Shown here: positions 13,205 through 15,170 of the stretch, piece by piece
Layout of the letters: every line of letters begins with the position of its first letter
Position numbering within the stretch: position 1 is the first letter of the stretch
Assembly (NCBI GenBank): GCA_964544145.1
Contig: CAZJAT010000034.1
Location: 1 to 15,170 of the forward strand
Length of the DNA: 15,170 bases
Source of the DNA: CAZJAT01 sp964544145
Lineage (GTDB): Bacteria > Hydrothermota > 32-111
Direction: 5' to 3'
Program-made: the position numbers and the translations under genes
Notes under the pieces: generated by a model
Databases searched by the model: none
Seen by the model: only the letters and a program-made list of their open reading frames with translations
What the model was told of the DNA's origin: nothing

Positions 13205-15170
13205 ATGAAAAAAAGGTTTCTATTAACAGGACTAATTATGATTTTTATTTGTTCATTTATTTTTGCAGAAGAAGATGCAATGATATTTGATGAATTTGAA
13301 AATGTATATGATGGAATCAATGTATCGGGTGATTCACTCAATACAAAATTTTTGGGAGGATGGTTCAGCGGTGAATGTCAGGGTGTTTTTCTGGAAGACA
13401 GCAATATTGCATATATCACCGATGGCGGCAATCTAACCATTGTGGATATATCTGTAAAGAGTGCACCTGTTTTGATAAGCAAGACAAAATTACCCCAAGA
13501 GGTTTTATGTGTTGTGAAATCAGGTAATACAGTTTTTGCAGCTTTAGCTGGGGAAGGAATTGTTTCTATTGATGTCAGCAATGTCAATAATCCTTTTATA
13601 TTAGATAGACTTACAGAGACCGGATATACTAATGCAATTACAGTTGAAGATACATTATTATATGTGTGTTCAGGTTCAGTCGGATTAAGTGTTGTCAATG
13701 CTTCTGACCCGAGTAATCTTGTAAGATTGAGTATTTTCAGTTCTCCAGGATATGCATATGATGTACAGATTATTGATACAATTGCTTTTTTGGCAGATGG
13801 CGGGGCAGGATTGGGTATATTGAATATATCTGATCCCACTGTGATATCAGAGATAAATTATATTGATTCTGTTGATCAGATTAATGATGTTGTCATAATT
13901 GATTCATTAGCATATCTTGCAGATGATGATGATGGATTACGCATTTGGAATATAGCTGATATAATGAATCCATTAAGTATAGGCACTTTGGACCTTGGTT
14001 CCAATATTACAGAGATTGTTGTCCGTGATACAATCTGCTATATGGCATATTATACAAATGGATTAAGAACTGCAAGTGTAAATGACCCGACAAATCCCTA
14101 TACTCTGGATTCATTTGACCCGGCACCCAATACCGTTGGTTTGATGTTAATGGGAAATTATGCATATGTTGCTAATATGTATCATGGATTATATATTATA
14201 GATATATCTGACCCATCATCATTGAGCGAAACTGGCAATTATGTTACTGGAGCGGAGACATGGGATGTGATAAGCAAAGACACATTAGCTATAATTTCCA
14301 ATTCATATGATGGGATGAAAATATTCAATATCGCTGACCCGGAGAATCCGGAGCTTTTGAGTGAATTGTCACCCATAGGATATTCACGATATGTAATCAA
14401 TGACGGGAATTATATATATGAGAGCTGCGGTTCGGGGGGCGTGAGTGTAATAGATATCAGTGACCCTGTTAATCCGACCCGTATGGATTATCAGGTAGCT
14501 CCATCAGTATATAGAATAAACAAGCAAGATTCTTTAGTATATGCAGGATGTGACAATGGTCTGCATATAATCAATGTTGCAGATCCTTCATCAATTAGCG
14601 AGATAGGTTCCTTAACCGGTTATCCCAATACACGATGTGCATTTCCAAAGGATACATTTGCCTATATAGCGGATATTGATTCCGGATTGGTTGTGATGAG
14701 TATATCGGATCCCACTGCTCCATATGTATTGGGATCTTATAATCCGGGAGGATTCACACAGCATGTAATAGTGCAGGATACAATTGCATATGTCAGTGAC
14801 GGAAACAATGATGTTGTAATTATAAGTGTTGCCGATCCTACAAGTATGTATGAGATAACAAGTATTAATTGCAGTTATGCTTATGAATCATATATTATTG
14901 ACACAATTATATACATAGCTACAGGAAATCCGGGAATAGATATTTACAGTATTGCTAATCCCGCTGCTCCGTATAGATTGGGATTTTATGATACAGGTGA
15001 TGTAGCTGAGGGTGTGTGGGCTGATGATAATTATGTATATGCTGCAGATGATGATGATGGATTCTATATAATCCAATTCCCATTGCCGGCACCAGCTCAA
15101 TATGACATCACAGGCACAGTGGGTTTATCGGACAATCCTGCAGATTCCAGTGACACATATGTGCTTATAA
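13205..15170 (+). CDS. Secreted LVIVD-repeat (beta-propeller-like) protein, 3'-truncated
   Basis: The frame is open from ATG 13205 to the window end (655 codons, no stop). GGAG lies five bases upstream. A type I signal peptide (Lys-Lys-Arg, hydrophobic to Phe20, likely cut after Ala21) implies export. After a linker, 14 tandem units of about 42 residues fill residues 66 to about 630. Each starts like D-T-x-A-Y-x-A-D, turns through G-L, and ends in an I-I-D-I-S-D-P-like strand, as in the LVIVD repeat family; examples are GLYIIDISDPSS and GVSVIDISDPVNP. Fourteen units would suit two seven-bladed propellers, which is inference. From about residue 632, YDITGTVGLSDNPADSSDT starts a different domain, probably an immunoglobulin- or carboxypeptidase-regulatory-like fold. 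A C-terminal sorting signal may lie beyond the window. Substrate or partner is unknown; cell-surface adhesion or binding is a guess. Confidence 0.9.
   Translation, partial: MKKRFLLTGLIMIFICSFIFAEEDAMIFDEFENVYDGINVSGDSLNTKFLGGWFSGECQGVFLEDSNIAYITDGGNLTIVDISVKSAPVLISKTKLPQEVLCVVKSGNTVFAALAGEGIVSIDVSNVNNPFILDRLTETGYTNAITVEDTLLYVCSGSVGLSVVNASDPSNLVRLSIFSSPGYAYDVQIIDTIAFLADGGAGLGILNISDPTVISEINYIDSVDQINDVVIIDSLAYLADDDDGLRIWNIADIMNPLSIGTLDLGSNITEIVVRDTICYMAYYTNGLRTASVNDPTNPYTLDSFDPAPNTVGLMLMGNYAYVANMYHGLYIIDISDPSSLSETGNYVTGAETWDVISKDTLAIISNSYDGMKIFNIADPENPELLSELSPIGYSRYVINDGNYIYESCGSGGVSVIDISDPVNPTRMDYQVAPSVYRINKQDSLVYAGCDNGLHIINVADPSSISEIGSLTGYPNTRCAFPKDTFAYIADIDSGLVVMSISDPTAPYVLGSYNPGGFTQHVIVQDTIAYVSDGNNDVVIISVADPTSMYEITSINCSYAYESYIIDTIIYIATGNPGIDIYSIANPAAPYRLGFYDTGDVAEGVWADDNYVYAADDDDGFYIIQFPLPAPAQYDITGTVGLSDNPADSSDTYVLI
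13400..15094 (+). repeat. Fourteen tandem ~42-codon repeats (LVIVD type)
   Basis: Units begin near residues 66 (Ser-Asn-Ile-Ala-Tyr) and end with a shorter fourteenth unit starting at residue 609 (Asn-Tyr-Val-Tyr). The first 13 span 543 residues, about 41.8 each. The repeats have diverged in sequence, but the phrase Asp-Thr-(Ile/Leu)-(Ala/Cys/Ile)-(Tyr/Phe) opens many of them. Units 5 and 14 share a GATGATGATGATGG run encoding four Asp and a Gly. Confidence 0.88.

Noticed and set aside
13378..13839. Open frame of 153 codons on the minus strand under the LVIVD repeats
   Set aside because: The plus strand is open for 655 codons with a signal peptide and regular repeats; the antisense frame mirrors the repeats and has no start signal.
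1..15170. CRISPR array, mobile element, tRNA or rRNA
   Set aside because: I looked for regularly spaced direct repeats, transposase or integrase motifs, tRNA-like cloverleaf sequences and rRNA landmarks and found none.

Overview
The window is a compact, AT-rich bacterial chromosome segment made almost entirely of protein-coding genes. Fifteen genes are packed on both strands, and no gene-free stretch exceeds about 155 bases. The organism looks diderm (Gram-negative-like): it has two outer-membrane-type lipoproteins with lipoboxes, one of them BamD-like, plus a periplasmic HtrA and a lytic transglycosylase. It also has a DivIVA protein and a short RpoD-like sigma factor without region 1.1, similar in build to Bacteroidetes-type sigma factors. 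The last gene combines LVIVD repeats with a downstream Gly-Thr-Val / Asp-Asn-Pro segment of a kind I associate with uncultured candidate phyla near the FCB group and WOR-3. The three promoters I can read look like ordinary sigma-70 sites (TTG...TATAAT), not the Bacteroidetes consensus. A 100-N block suggests a draft or metagenome assembly. The phylum cannot be fixed from this window alone.

Layout. (1) Positions 1-2380, plus strand: the 3' part of dapF (lysine and peptidoglycan precursor synthesis), overlapped by a lytic transglycosylase gene. (2) Positions 2353-5842, minus strand: an operon read leftward from a clear promoter at 5870-5897. It encodes a 94-residue coiled-coil protein, an HtrA/Deg serine protease, an RpoD-like sigma factor and a membrane-anchored M23-fold protein that has lost most of its zinc ligands. 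Its last gene runs tail to tail into the transglycosylase gene with a 28-base overlap. (3) Positions 5944-12202, plus strand: a long operon from a divergent promoter. It encodes DivIVA, purine nucleoside phosphorylase, a TPR lipoprotein, a BamD-like lipoprotein, NadD, DNA polymerase I (interrupted by the N block) and a small DUF4234-like membrane protein, and ends at a strong intrinsic terminator. (4) Positions 12204-13052: an EamA/DMT transporter gene whose ATG sits one base after the terminator's T-run. (5) Positions 13205 to the end: a secreted protein with its own promoter and 14 tandem repeats of about 42 residues, running off the window.

How they work together. Most genes serve the envelope (wall precursor, wall cleavage, periplasmic quality control, barrel assembly, division or pole scaffold) or housekeeping metabolism (NAD, purine salvage, DNA repair). 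Junctions inside the operons are 4-53 base overlaps or very short gaps, which suggests translational coupling. I see no CRISPR array, transposase, integrase, rRNA or tRNA. No single element is clearly a new biological system. The most unusual items are the ligand-depleted M23 protein in the HtrA-sigma operon, the 14-repeat secreted protein, the terminator abutting the transporter start, and a perfect 24-base palindrome inside dapF.
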